From Spinacia oleracea (lineage: Eukaryota; Streptophyta; Magnoliopsida; Caryophyllales; Amaranthaceae), in contig NC_079490.1 in NCBI RefSeq assembly GCF_020520425.1, positions 7,192,001-7,256,000 of the forward strand: a DNA stretch of 64,000 bases, in the 5' to 3' direction. Both the position numbers and the translations under genes were made by a program. The notes beneath the pieces were generated by a model. That model worked only from the letters and a program-made list of their open reading frames with translations, did not search any database and was not told where the DNA came from. Each line of letters opens with the position of its first letter. Position 1 is the stretch's first letter. Positions 42,518 to 52,861 of the stretch are shown here, piece after piece.

Positions 42518-43408
42518 ATGTCCCAGAACCCCCCACAACAACCCCAACCATCTCTCTCCACCGTCAGCGCCTCCGGGAAACGCTGCTTCACCTGCAATTC
42601 CGACGACCACTGGGTTCTCCATAACGTCAAATCCCGAGACAACGAATGCCGAAAGTACTGCACTTCCTGCGTTTTAAATCTCTATCGGACGTCGTTTTGC
42701 CCAACTTGCTTCAACCTCCATGACCCCAATTCCCTCCTCCCTCCTCCTATCGCGTCTTCTTCCTCCTCCATCAACAATCGCAACCTCACGTGCCTGAAAT
42801 GCAGCTCAATCTCCCACAGCACGTGCGTCCCCCCCAAGATCCCCAAATCCCCTTACCTTTGCACTACTTGCTCAAACCCCTCTCTGAAATTCTTCGATTT
42901 AAAGAAACCCAGAAAATTCCGTGATCAACCGCCGTCCAACGGTGGCTGCGGTAGCGGAAGCAGCAGCGGAGGCGGAGAAGAACCGCAGCCGCAGCAGAGG
43001 CAGGTTATTGATGAGAGGGCGGCGAAGGTGTTCTTATTGGCGGCGAAGATATCAGCGATTACGATGAATAAGGCGGTGGCCCTGGCCAGAACCGAAGCTG
43101 AACGGAAAATTGAAGGGGCCGCATTGGCGAGGAAAAGGGCTAAAGAAGCAATTGATCATTTTGTGTTCTTATCTTCGAAGATGGTACATTCCAAACAACA
43201 GAGGAGGGATGTTGTTCTTGGGTCGGGTCCGAGTTTGAGTCCGAGGAATGTTGCTCTTGGGTCGGGCCCGAGGCCGTATTCTGAAGCTACCAAATCGGAT
43301 AACAATGGCGTTGGCCGTGTCGGGATTGGGAATGGAAATCGATCGTTGGCCGCGGTGCCGGTGGTGCAGAGTAATGGTGGGACTAATGGGAAGGAGAATG
43401 CAGTGTAG
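42518..43408 (+). CDS. Cys-rich zinc-binding-like protein, single exon
   Basis: A 296-residue protein starting MSQNPPQQPQPSLSTVSASG. Residues about 23-62 hold CFTCNSDDHWVLHNVKSRDN, then a C..YCTSC pair and CPTC. Residues about 90-118 hold CLKCSSISHSTC and YLCTTC. This Cys/His spacing suggests a RING/FYVE/PHD-like zinc-binding domain found in uncharacterised plant proteins. A Gly-Ser linker (about 143-155) precedes an Ala/Lys/Glu-rich likely helix (about 165-215, AAKVFLLAAKISAITMNKAV and on), and a Gly/Ser/Asn-rich tail ends GGTNGKENAV. Partner and pathway are unknown. There is no E2-binding signature I can point to, so E3 activity is not claimed. Higher GC than its flanks, as expected for a real coding region. 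Confidence 0.8.
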   Translation: MSQNPPQQPQPSLSTVSASGKRCFTCNSDDHWVLHNVKSRDNECRKYCTSCVLNLYRTSFCPTCFNLHDPNSLLPPPIASSSSSINNRNLTCLKCSSISHSTCVPPKIPKSPYLCTTCSNPSLKFFDLKKPRKFRDQPPSNGGCGSGSSSGGGEEPQPQQRQVIDERAAKVFLLAAKISAITMNKAVALARTEAERKIEGAALARKRAKEAIDHFVFLSSKMVHSKQQRRDVVLGSGPSLSPRNVALGSGPRPYSEATKSDNNGVGRVGIGNGNRSLAAVPVVQSNGGTNGKENAV

Positions 43409-45579
43409 TAAAGAAATTATATTTATCCACAGATGAAATTTTTTTGGGGGGTTGAAGAAGAAGATGAAGATGATCAGGTTGTTCTGTAACATTGTGAAAT
43501 ATATGTTGTCTGATTATTATTATTATGATCTTCTGGCCTGATTTCTTGTAAAATAGTCGAAAATCGAGAACAAGTTTAATCAATTGGCACATTTGGTGTT
43601 GTTTTCAGGGATGATTACTATAGGATATCCAATTTGGTGAATGAATCTCTGTCCTGAAATTGCTGTTTTTTTTTGTTGATTTACAATCCATGGATTGATA
43701 TTGATGATCCTCTGGTCTGGTTTCATGTAAAATACTTGAAAAAATAGTCGAAAATTGAGAACGAGTTTAATGAATTGCCACATTTGGTGTTGTTTTCAGG
43801 GATGACTATTATTGTTGGAAGAATATCCAATTTGTGCAAATTGGTGAATCTGTTTTCTGAAATTGATGTTTGTTTTGTTGACTGTAATTCATGGATTGAT
43901 ATTGATTTCTTAGGTTCTCTTTCGGGAAAAAAGAGCTTTTACTTTTAAAAGGGATGTTTTATCATCTTTTTAGTGGGGCAGTGGACATAATGTAGCAACT
44001 TTCAAACTCGAATCATGTTGGTCATGAGAATTTTTGGTTACTTTCAGAGTGCAGCACACTTTCAGACTGTCTGTACTCAAACTTAATCTGTTGATCATGA
44101 GGAATTTGATTATTGTAGTAAAAAAAAGTCGCGACTTGTGAACGATATATATAAGAACAAGTAGGGATGAATGAATAAGAATCGAGAGGGCAATTCATGA
44201 ATAAAAATTCACATGATTTACAATAGTTGTATACTTGTATTGACATTTTAATGGAAAGAACAGAATTGCCAATATCAGAACAGAGACCTCGATATCGAGG
44301 ATATGTAAAACACGGAAAAAATCGCACTGCATTGCCTATCAAATATTCCTGTTCAACATTGGCATTCAGAGGAATTGGATGACTTGTTTCTTGCTTTTGG
44401 GAGAGAAATATTTCAGAGTATTTGTTCTGTCAACTGTTTCCACCTTTGGGACTTTGGCCATAGTTAAGAACAAATCAACCAAATCTGCATCAACAAAACG
44501 AAAGAGCTTATAAACCAGACACAAAAAGCAGGAAACACTTGTACTTGAAACTTGCAAGTATCATGCATAATGGGAAACTGAACATTCTGTCTCGAAAACA
44601 GTCAGTTCAAAAGTTCTGTTTCACTGTTTTGCAGAGAAACATCCATGAAGGCAAAATTTCAGTTCGAATATAAGGCTCTTGGAGTTTAAAGGCCTTTTTT
44701 CAACAATTCAACTCAAAACTAACACATAGACAAAAGGGAACTAGACTACATGCAAGTATGAGAATGGTTAAGGTGCATGATAATGTCACCAAGTTTCATT
44801 AACTGTCGCGATATAATGGCTCGTGACATACTCCAACCACGTACCTTTGACACTCGTACAAGAAACATCATAGGCACAAGCACAGAAAGATGCAAGACTC
44901 TGCAACTCGAAAATCTAATTATTTACTCAAGGTTCAACGAGTGTTGATATAACGCCTTAAAAAGGAAAGCATGTATCTTCAACCTAATAATCTTACTATT
45001 AAGAGTCATATATAAGTATTAAGACCATGTGTCAATGGCATACTACACAGAAAGCGGCTACGCTCTCCTGTTACAAACTGTCAAACTGTCAGTCTCAAAT
45101 TATAATAAGCTTGCATCTGAAGTCAAATAAAAAGACCAAGTAATGAATTAACCTCAATTACTATGTGACTTACTGAGTCAGCCTACCACAATAAAAGTAA
45201 GATATAAAACGCAACCAACTAAGCTTGAAAACAGAGGCAAAAACACGAAACACATATAACCACAAGTCCACAAGGCTACTCCATAACTGATTCAACTCAG
45301 CATCAGAAAGACTAATTTAGGAAAATAACTTCAGGGCTTATAGGGAAAATAACTCAGCATCAGAAAGCCTAATTTTAAATTGGAATATCCTGATGTAAAC
45401 TTGTAGTTTGTCATATTACGGTCAAGAACACAAAATAATACTTCATGTAATGGAACGGAAAGCTACACATGCAGCCATAAACGGATTACCTACCAACATC
45501 TTTTACGCAGGTTACTTGGTCAGAAGAGAGATTCCACCGATCTGGAACAGTTGTGTAGCTATATGGGGTCAAATCTTGT
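43409..45579. other. Intergenic between convergent genes
   Basis: 3' regions of the zinc-binding-like gene and of the minus-strand PPR gene. Short open stretches (for example minus 44366-44557) have no recognisable domain. Confidence 0.5.
43527..43905. repeat. Two-copy tandem repeat, period about 180 bp
   Basis: The text from GATCTTCTGGCCTGATTTC (43527) returns as GATCCTCTGGTCTGGTTTC (43706). Both copies contain CACATTTGGTGTTGTTTTCA and ATGGATTGATATTGAT. It lies about 120 bp after a stop codon, so probably in or near the 3' untranslated region. Confidence 0.85.
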
Positions 45580-47787
45580 TTAAGCTTCCCCTAATCCTTC
45601 AGAAAGTATGCTACTAACTTCATCCTGCGTGTCTGAATAGTCAGATGCTACTACTTGAAGCGCTGCTTCTTGACTAGCAACAGTTCCAATTAGCCATCCA
45701 TGAGTAATAGCATCTGGAACCAAACCCTTCTCCAACATTAAATCAAGAAGCTGACATGCCTCAGTTTTATAACCCTCCTTGCAAAGACCGTTTATTAGCA
45801 AGTTGTAAATCTTCGGGTCAATAACCTTACTTTCCTGACAAATTTTGCTTATTGACATCCATATTATATGTAACTGAGAGTGGTCGGTTAAATGTAACAA
45901 AAGGCTAGCAAGTGTTTCACTGTCGGGGATTAAGCTTTCATTACCCATCTCGTTGAGAATCAGAAGACTGCGATTTATTTCCCGTAAAGCAATCAAGCAT
46001 TGAATGAGGATGCAATACGCTTCCAAGTCAAGAACCAGACCACGTCTCAGAATTTGTGAGAAAAAAGCTAGACCTTCAAACGGCCTGTTGAGTTTCAACA
46101 AACCACGGATTATAGCAGTAAAAGTAGAAGTGTTTACAGGATTCTTGCAACTTTGACCAACTTTTAGCAGCCTGATTGCTTCATCTACCCTTCCGGTTGC
46201 ACAAAAAGCCTTGATCAAACCGCTGAATGCAGAAGAATGAAGGGAACAATTTCTTGAAGACATGAACATAAACACTTCAGAGGCCTCTGTAAACTTTTCT
46301 AGATTACAAAGTCCTTCAATTAGCTTGTTATAAGAATTGGGATCCAAAACCCAATCTTTCTCACTGACTAGTTGAAATAGCTTTAGAGCGTCCTCGTACT
46401 TGCTTAAATTACACTGGCCAATGACTACCGCAGAGAAAGTAGCGGAGTTGGGTTCATACGATAAAATGATCATCTTTCCAAGAATTTTAAAAGCTTGTTT
46501 AACATGTTTTTCATCGCAAAGCCCTAGAATAAGGATATTCCATGATAAATGGTCTGCCACATCCAAGTGTAGCATTTTATGAAATAGATCTTTTGCAGCT
46601 AGGAAGCACTGAGCATCACAGTAACCTTGAAGTAACACATTGTAAGCAGAAGAATCAACAACATGACTATCATCTAACAAATTTCTCGCCTCATTAAGGT
46701 TCCCGAGTTTACAATACGCTTTTAGAATATCCACAAGAACATCTGTTGAAGGACTAAACCCGGCATTTCTCATCTCACGGGATAGCTCAATAGCCTTCTC
46801 GAAGTGAAGATTCATGCACAAACATTTGACGAGAGATGAGTAAATGCAAACATCAGGCTCAAACTCGGAAGTTCTCATCATGTCGAACAACCTCATAGCT
46901 TCTCCTAACTTATTCTCTTTACACAACAGCGGTATAACATTGGTATAAAAACTCAAATCAGGATTTACCCCAATTTCAAACATCTCATTCATTACACCAA
47001 GTGCTTCATTCCCTAGATTTGTGGCCACGAGGCCATGTATAACGATCTCAAAGGTCCTACAATTAGGTTTACATCCTTTCTTCTTCATCCTTCTAAATTG
47101 ATCCAAAGCATTTTCGACCATGTTCGAATCAAACAAAGCTTTTATCAAATTATTCAAAGTATCAACACTCGGAAGAATTCCCGATTTCACCATCTCCTTA
47201 TAAATCAACAATACATCACGAAATTCTCTCTTCCCCTCCACAAGAGCACTTAAAAGATCATTCCATTTACCCAAAGAAGGCTTAAACCCACTAGAATTCA
47301 TAACCAAAATCGCCTTAACACCTTCATCTAACCTACCATTACCTACAAATACATCCACCAAAGCACTAAGCGCCTCCGCCGCGCCTTGGCACCTATCCTT
47401 AACCATCTCCCTACAAAAACCCTCCATTTGATCCACATTTCCAGCAAAACCTAACTTCAATATAATCCTAGAATAGGTATCAGCACTATGCCTAAACTGT
47501 TTTTGAAGAGAAGCCCATTTGAACACCTTTAAAGCTGAGTTCAAATCATGAGTACTATCCAAAACCTTGTTCAAATTATCTGGGCACAACCCATTCTTTA
47601 AGTACTGTATTCTAGGGTCAATTTCACTCCTATTTAGCACATTTTGGTGGGGTTTTGAGACGTTTTGTACATGATTTACACTATTAATTGAAGAAATTGA
47701 CCTAATTAAGAAAACCCATCTTGAAATATTACTTGAAATCGTCAAAGGTGTGAACTTTATTGCCATTTTGAATGAACAACATTGCAA
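45580..47787 (-). CDS. P-class pentatricopeptide repeat protein, 735 residues
   Basis: An intronless minus-strand PPR gene; likely an organelle RNA-binding factor. The frame opens at 47787 (MQCCSFKMAIKFTPLTISSN). The second ATG at 47766 gives MAIKFTPLTISSNISRWVFL, which looks more like a mitochondrial or plastid presequence, so the true start is uncertain by seven residues. From about residue 90 to 700 there are about 17 repeats of about 35 residues (for example VDTLNNLIKALFDSNMVENA, PDVCIYSSLVKCLCM, NSYNKLIEGLCNLEKFTEAS). There are no E, DYW or SMR extensions, so it is P class. Its repeat wording is more diverged than that of the RFL-like PPR at 23.9 kb, so it belongs to a different, probably single-copy lineage. 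Confidence 0.9.
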   Translation of the reverse strand: MQCCSFKMAIKFTPLTISSNISRWVFLIRSISSINSVNHVQNVSKPHQNVLNRSEIDPRIQYLKNGLCPDNLNKVLDSTHDLNSALKVFKWASLQKQFRHSADTYSRIILKLGFAGNVDQMEGFCREMVKDRCQGAAEALSALVDVFVGNGRLDEGVKAILVMNSSGFKPSLGKWNDLLSALVEGKREFRDVLLIYKEMVKSGILPSVDTLNNLIKALFDSNMVENALDQFRRMKKKGCKPNCRTFEIVIHGLVATNLGNEALGVMNEMFEIGVNPDLSFYTNVIPLLCKENKLGEAMRLFDMMRTSEFEPDVCIYSSLVKCLCMNLHFEKAIELSREMRNAGFSPSTDVLVDILKAYCKLGNLNEARNLLDDSHVVDSSAYNVLLQGYCDAQCFLAAKDLFHKMLHLDVADHLSWNILILGLCDEKHVKQAFKILGKMIILSYEPNSATFSAVVIGQCNLSKYEDALKLFQLVSEKDWVLDPNSYNKLIEGLCNLEKFTEASEVFMFMSSRNCSLHSSAFSGLIKAFCATGRVDEAIRLLKVGQSCKNPVNTSTFTAIIRGLLKLNRPFEGLAFFSQILRRGLVLDLEAYCILIQCLIALREINRSLLILNEMGNESLIPDSETLASLLLHLTDHSQLHIIWMSISKICQESKVIDPKIYNLLINGLCKEGYKTEACQLLDLMLEKGLVPDAITHGWLIGTVASQEAALQVVASDYSDTQDEVSSILSEGLGEA

Positions 47788-48369
47788 TTAAATGAAGTGG
47801 GAAGAGAAGCTAACCTGTAAACTGCCATTAAAGGGATGCATACTTGAAGAATTTCACTGAAATTGAAGCAAAAACTGAAGAACTACTTGTGTTGTTCAAG
47901 GGATAATCAGGAATCTGCTTCGCTTCTCGTTTCGGCGGTGGACAAACCCAGAAGTAAAACTAGATAGAGGGAACGTGCCGCAGAGTTAACAATAACCCCT
48001 GTTTTTTTTTCTTATTTAGGAAATACTAATTATTTTCACCCTTCTTTTTTTTTTTTTTTGAGACAAATTATTTTCACCCTTCTTGATTGGACAAGTTGCT
48101 CAATTTCAAAATTACAATAGAACGAAAAACCTTAAAAAGCAATGTGATTATGCGAAGGAGGGCATTCCATTCATTTAAGTTTAAAATAAATAAATAAATA
48201 AATAAATATTTACAAATTCAAAAGGAGAAAAATTTGTCATGCATCAAAATATTAGTGAAGTATGACAAATTAACAATGCTATTGAGTAAATTGCGAAGAC
48301 GTGAGTTTAACCCTTCGACGGTTTAACGAGTAGATAATCATGAAACAGTGGGAATTGGGAACTAGTGAG
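47788..48369. other. Upstream region of the PPR gene, no further gene
   Basis: Probable promoter/leader of the minus-strand PPR gene, two T-rich runs (48002-48010 and 48042-48058) and a short (AAAT)n run near 48187-48208. Confidence 0.5.
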
Positions 48370-50109
48370 GGTAGAGTTGTCAAAATAGGTCATCGGGTTG
48401 GGTCCGGGTTGGGTCATCTCGGGTCTTGGGTCATGAACAGGTCGGGTCGGGTCAGGTCATTTTATCATTCGGGTGCAGGTCGGGTTATTTTCTCATTTCG
48501 GGTACAAGTCCGGTTCGGGTCGAGCCATGTTCGGGTCGGGTTCAATTTCAGGTTTGGATCTTATATAGTCGGGTTTGGGGTCAAGTTTGGATTGAATAAT
48601 TTTTGGGTTTGTTAAAATTCAGGCCGAGTTCACTCTTGATCGAACACGGGTTAAGATTGAGCCAATAACTGATTTGGTCATCTCAAAATATTCAAGCGTA
48701 AAATATTTACTGCACAAGTCGAGTCACTAACAGGTTATGTGGTAAAAATCGGGTTAAGATCATCATCGGGTATCGAATCGGGTTTAGATCATTGTTCAGT
48801 CGGGTGAGTTCTAACAAAGATATAAGTGAGAGAGATGGGCTCTCGCAAATATTGTTGTACAATTCTTATTAATGTAATCAATGATGAAAATACAATTTTG
48901 TTATATAATTGAGGTCCATCAAAACTTCCGGATGCGTCCTCAAATTTCTATCATGGTACCAGAGCCGGAAAAGTGATTACGACAAAATTGAAGATCGAAG
49001 ACAATAAAGTTGATGATAAAAATGAGAAAGGATGTTTGAAGGATGCTAATGACAAGGGGATTAGTAGAGTAGATTGGTGGGAAAAAAAGGAAAGAAAAAC
49101 AAAATTCACAAAGAGAATTTTGGAGTTTGCTAATAACATGAGCATTAGCAATGCTAGGTGGTGACATGAGCACAACAAGGAGCAAGCCAACGCAAAGAGT
49201 TGAAAATCTTAAGATGAGAAGAATAAAATTGTTGGGGATAGTTGGTGACATGAGCACCAATAACAAAATAAAATTTAAAGAAAAATTTCAGGAGATTGAC
49301 TATTGACATGTGAATCAGTGGGATAGTTGGTAACATGGATATCAACGAGAAGATGATCAAGACTAATAAAAGGTATCGAGAAGATGGAGGTTGGTAACAC
49401 GGGTGCCAACATTATTAGAACTCAAGTGTTTATGACGATTGGTGGTTGGTGACAAGTGCATCAACGAGATTTTCGAAAGATGAAAGATTTTGAAGCACAC
49501 GATTTTTCAAGATTAAGGGGAGTGTTAAAATATTAATCTAGAAAAATCTAGATAATCTTAGTAAATATCTAGGAGCTAGCCTAGAAAATTATAGTAACTA
49601 AAATGTCTAGAATTATCCTAAAAAAAATCTAGATGATGAGGGGAGTATAAAAATCTAGAAACCATAATACAGCAACTATAAATAGGTTGTATTTTCATAA
49701 GTTTAGAGTGAGCCAATCAAGAGAGTTCCCACAAAAAACACGAGTGAGGGGTAGAAACAATAGTTCTACCAAAGATATAAGTGAGAGAGATGGGCTTCGC
49801 AAATATTGTTGTACAATTCTTATTAAGGTAATCAATGATGAAAATACAATTTTGTTATATAATTGAGGTCCATCAAAACTTCCGCGTGCGTCCTCAAATT
49901 TCTATCTGTTCGGTTATCGGTCATCTTTCGGTCGGAACATCGTGTTAAAATCGGTCATCGGTTTTTTCTGGTCGAATTACGGATTACCTGTTTTATCAAA
50001 ATTTCGGGTCATAGTCGGGTACGAATTCGATCCGTTTAGGTCGGATTTTCAGGTCAGGTCACAAGCTAACGGTTAAGATTTGTTAAGCGGAAATGTTGAA
50101 GATTATACG
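48370..50109 (+). repeat. CGGGT-rich interspersed repeat, copy 2, split by an LTR element
   Basis: Dense GGTCGGGT words and a core (48655-48775: ATTTGGTCATCTCAAAATAT, AAGCGTAAAATATTTACTG) that is the reverse complement of the core at 30450-30560. The text breaks at 48807 and resumes at 49907 exactly where it should (TTCAGTCGGG then TTATCGGTCATCTTTC), as seen by comparison with copy 1. The intervening 1.1 kb is a separate insertion. Confidence 0.65.
48808..49906 (+). mobile_element. Small non-autonomous LTR element (TRIM/SMART-like fossil)
   Basis: About 1.1 kb with no coding capacity. The right LTR runs 49523-49906; the left LTR is represented only by its last 145 bp (48808-48952). TGGTACCAGAGCC right after the left LTR resembles an initiator-tRNA-Met primer site, and AAGGGGAG right before the right LTR a polypurine tract. 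The LTR pieces differ at roughly 3-4 percent by eye, suggesting an age of the order of one to a few million years. Partial fossil nested in the CGGGT-rich repeat. Confidence 0.7.
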
Positions 50110-52861
50110 TGTAATCCCCCGTAAATTTAGAAACATTATTTATATATTTTAACGTATAGTTAATTATATTTAAATAAGAATTTACAGATTTTAGAAATAA
50201 ATATATAATTAACGTATATTTATTTTATTACATTTTGAATATTTTTAACGATTTACGAAATCAAATTAATTTTAGAATCTCACGTTGAAAATAATTCGAA
50301 TTGCGAAAACCGATTGAATTTAGAAAACGATCCTAATTGATTTTGGGTTAAAATCCTAAAACTAAATCATAAACCTAGCCCAATTTGGTGAAGCCCAAAA
50401 CATTAAATCCACAACTCTCCCCTCCTCACCTCTCTTTCAATTTCACGTAGAAACAAAAAAAAAAAAAACAAAAACAAAACCAAAACCCTTTCCTTGCTTC
50501 AGTTTCACGTGAAGTATTGCTGCAGCTTTCCTTGCTTCAACGCCGCCGTCAACCACCATCGCCTGACCGCCGCCTGCACCACCGTATACCTCGCCGTCGG
50601 CGTCTCCTCCTTTGTCCGGTAACTCCTCCATCTCTTGCTTCGTTTTTCTTGCTCCCCCTTCGTTTCTTACCCTCTCCTCTTGGTTACGTTATTCCTGTTT
50701 TCGCGCAGCGAGACTGCCGTGCTCGCTACCAGCACAGCCGTCGCGAGTTCTTCTCCGTCGCCTGACCGCCGACCTGCTCGGTAACTTCTCCTCCCTCCTT
50801 TCCCTTTTCTTTTTGTTCTCCTTACTTGGTGGATATTTCTTGCTCTCCTCAATTGTTTTCCTGCTATTGCACAGCCACCGCACGACCCAGCCACGTCGCA
50901 ACAACCACCGGAACCACCACTCGCTGCCGCGCCTCCCTTGCCGCCGGCCAGCATCTCCTTAAACCTTTATTTGGTTAATTTCTTAAACTCTAAGCTATTT
51001 AAATGTTTTAAATTATGTTTTAATTATGTAATTTATGTTTTATTGAATTAAATGTTTAGTTTTTATTATTCAATTATGAATTTCAGATTTATATATTTTA
51101 CATAATTGAATTATTAAATTTCAGATTACATAATTTGATTGAAACGAGAATTTGAATTATTTAAAGCACGAATTGTAATTTTAATAGTTTTGAAATCATG
51201 GTAGGATGATTATAAGTTATTAAAGTTATTATTTTTATGATTTCAAACATGTTAATTATGTTTTGGAGTAGTTTGAAATTAGTTATATTGCTGAAAATTT
51301 AAAGTATAATGTTTGCGAAGAGTTTTCAACGAATTTCAAACATCGAATTCAATAATTATGATGCTAGGAAATCAAATATTCAAGTTTTGATATTGGGGAA
51401 GCTTCTAAATATGTTTAGGATGTATTTAGATTGCTTTATTATGGTTGCGAAAGATTAGAAATTGATTGGGAATATTTGTTGATTGTTTTAGGCGGAGAAT
51501 TCTCCCTAGGTGACTTTTGAAAGTGTTAAAATGGCCTATTAGTTTGTCTACACAAGGTACGTACATACCTGTGTGCTTGGAATGTGTGTTATTTGTTGAA
51601 TCCATGCTGAAAGTCGTTGATGAACTAGATTATGTTGGAATTTCATGTTTAATATTGTTGGATGGACATGTTGAACATATATATTTCGTTATGAGGATTA
51701 TAACATGTTAGTAGATGATTGATGCAAACAAGTTTGATTGGGAACACTAGATTACTTTATATATATTGATTCAGATCGATTGATTGTTGTTCCCTTTTAG
51801 CTTTTCACTACTTTATGAGGGCCGAGGACCTTGTTTAGTAAGTTGAAACCTTATACCCATATAGAGGGGTTGATCAGTATTAAAGAAAAGGTTGGATTTA
51901 ATTGGAATGAGTCTTGATTGACATCTCTGTGATCACTTACTTAATTCCAAGATAAGAACAGTGGAGAATAATTGTTGATTGTATGACTTATGTGATTGTT
52001 GAGTCATAACGGAGTTTAATTGGTAAAGCATGTAAAGTGAAACTGAGTAGCAATAGCTTTAGACTGTGTACGTCTAAAGTGACGGACAATCAGGAGTTGG
52101 GGTCATGGGTCGCCTATGGCTTTCTCTGGGCCGGATTGATCATCGGTTCTATTTTATTCAAAAGTCCCTCGATATCGCAGGTCATTGGGGTTTACGGAGT
52201 CGCGCCCGTACCTCGTCTTCCTTAGTGAAGAAGAAGAAGTTTCTAGTAGACAGCTCAGTCCATTGACTATTTCAATTAAAATAATGTTAATGATACAAAG
52301 GTCTAGTTCAGTCAAATATAGTCTTCAAGTCAATATGTTTTGGTTATCCTTGCTTATGTTTTATTTAGTATCATGTTAGGATTGTTCGTTTAATAGAATC
52401 ATGTTAGGATTATTATTGATTTAGTATGTAGTACTCAGCTTTGCTGATTACGTGCTTTTGCTTGTGCATGTTGATCATGGCTATGCCTTATTGATCATGT
52501 GATGACCCAATCTTTGGTGAGCAGTCTCTAAGGATCAATAAGCATTGTCCATCTGCAGGTTTGAAGATGTTGCATCATTGGGATCGGGAATATAGAGCTT
52601 GTATTTAGTTTTGATTTGCTAAGTTGACTTGGGTTTGTTTAATTGGACTTTAAACTTGTTAGTTGATCTTATTTTCGTTGATTGGCTTTGGGATTAACTA
52701 TGTAATCGATTATTTATAAACCTAAAGTTAGTTTTATGTTTTCCGCTGCAAAATTCTGAATAAGCCGTTACGTTTTCACACGGGCGATAATGCCTTGATA
52801 ATTCTCTATGTTTTATATTAAAAAGGTACTTTAGAAAAGGGAGAATTGTCGGGGTGTTACA
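50110..52861 (+). repeat. 5' LTR of the Gypsy fossil
   Basis: 2752 bp. Contains an unusual GC-rich, CT-rich block (about 50500-50960) inside otherwise AT-rich sequence. Nearly identical to 56846-59602. Confidence 0.93.

Noticed and set aside
50443-50962. Pro/Arg/Ser-rich open frames inside the Gypsy LTR on both strands
   Set aside because: They reflect the GC- and CT-rich block, occur in several frames and are duplicated only because the LTR is.
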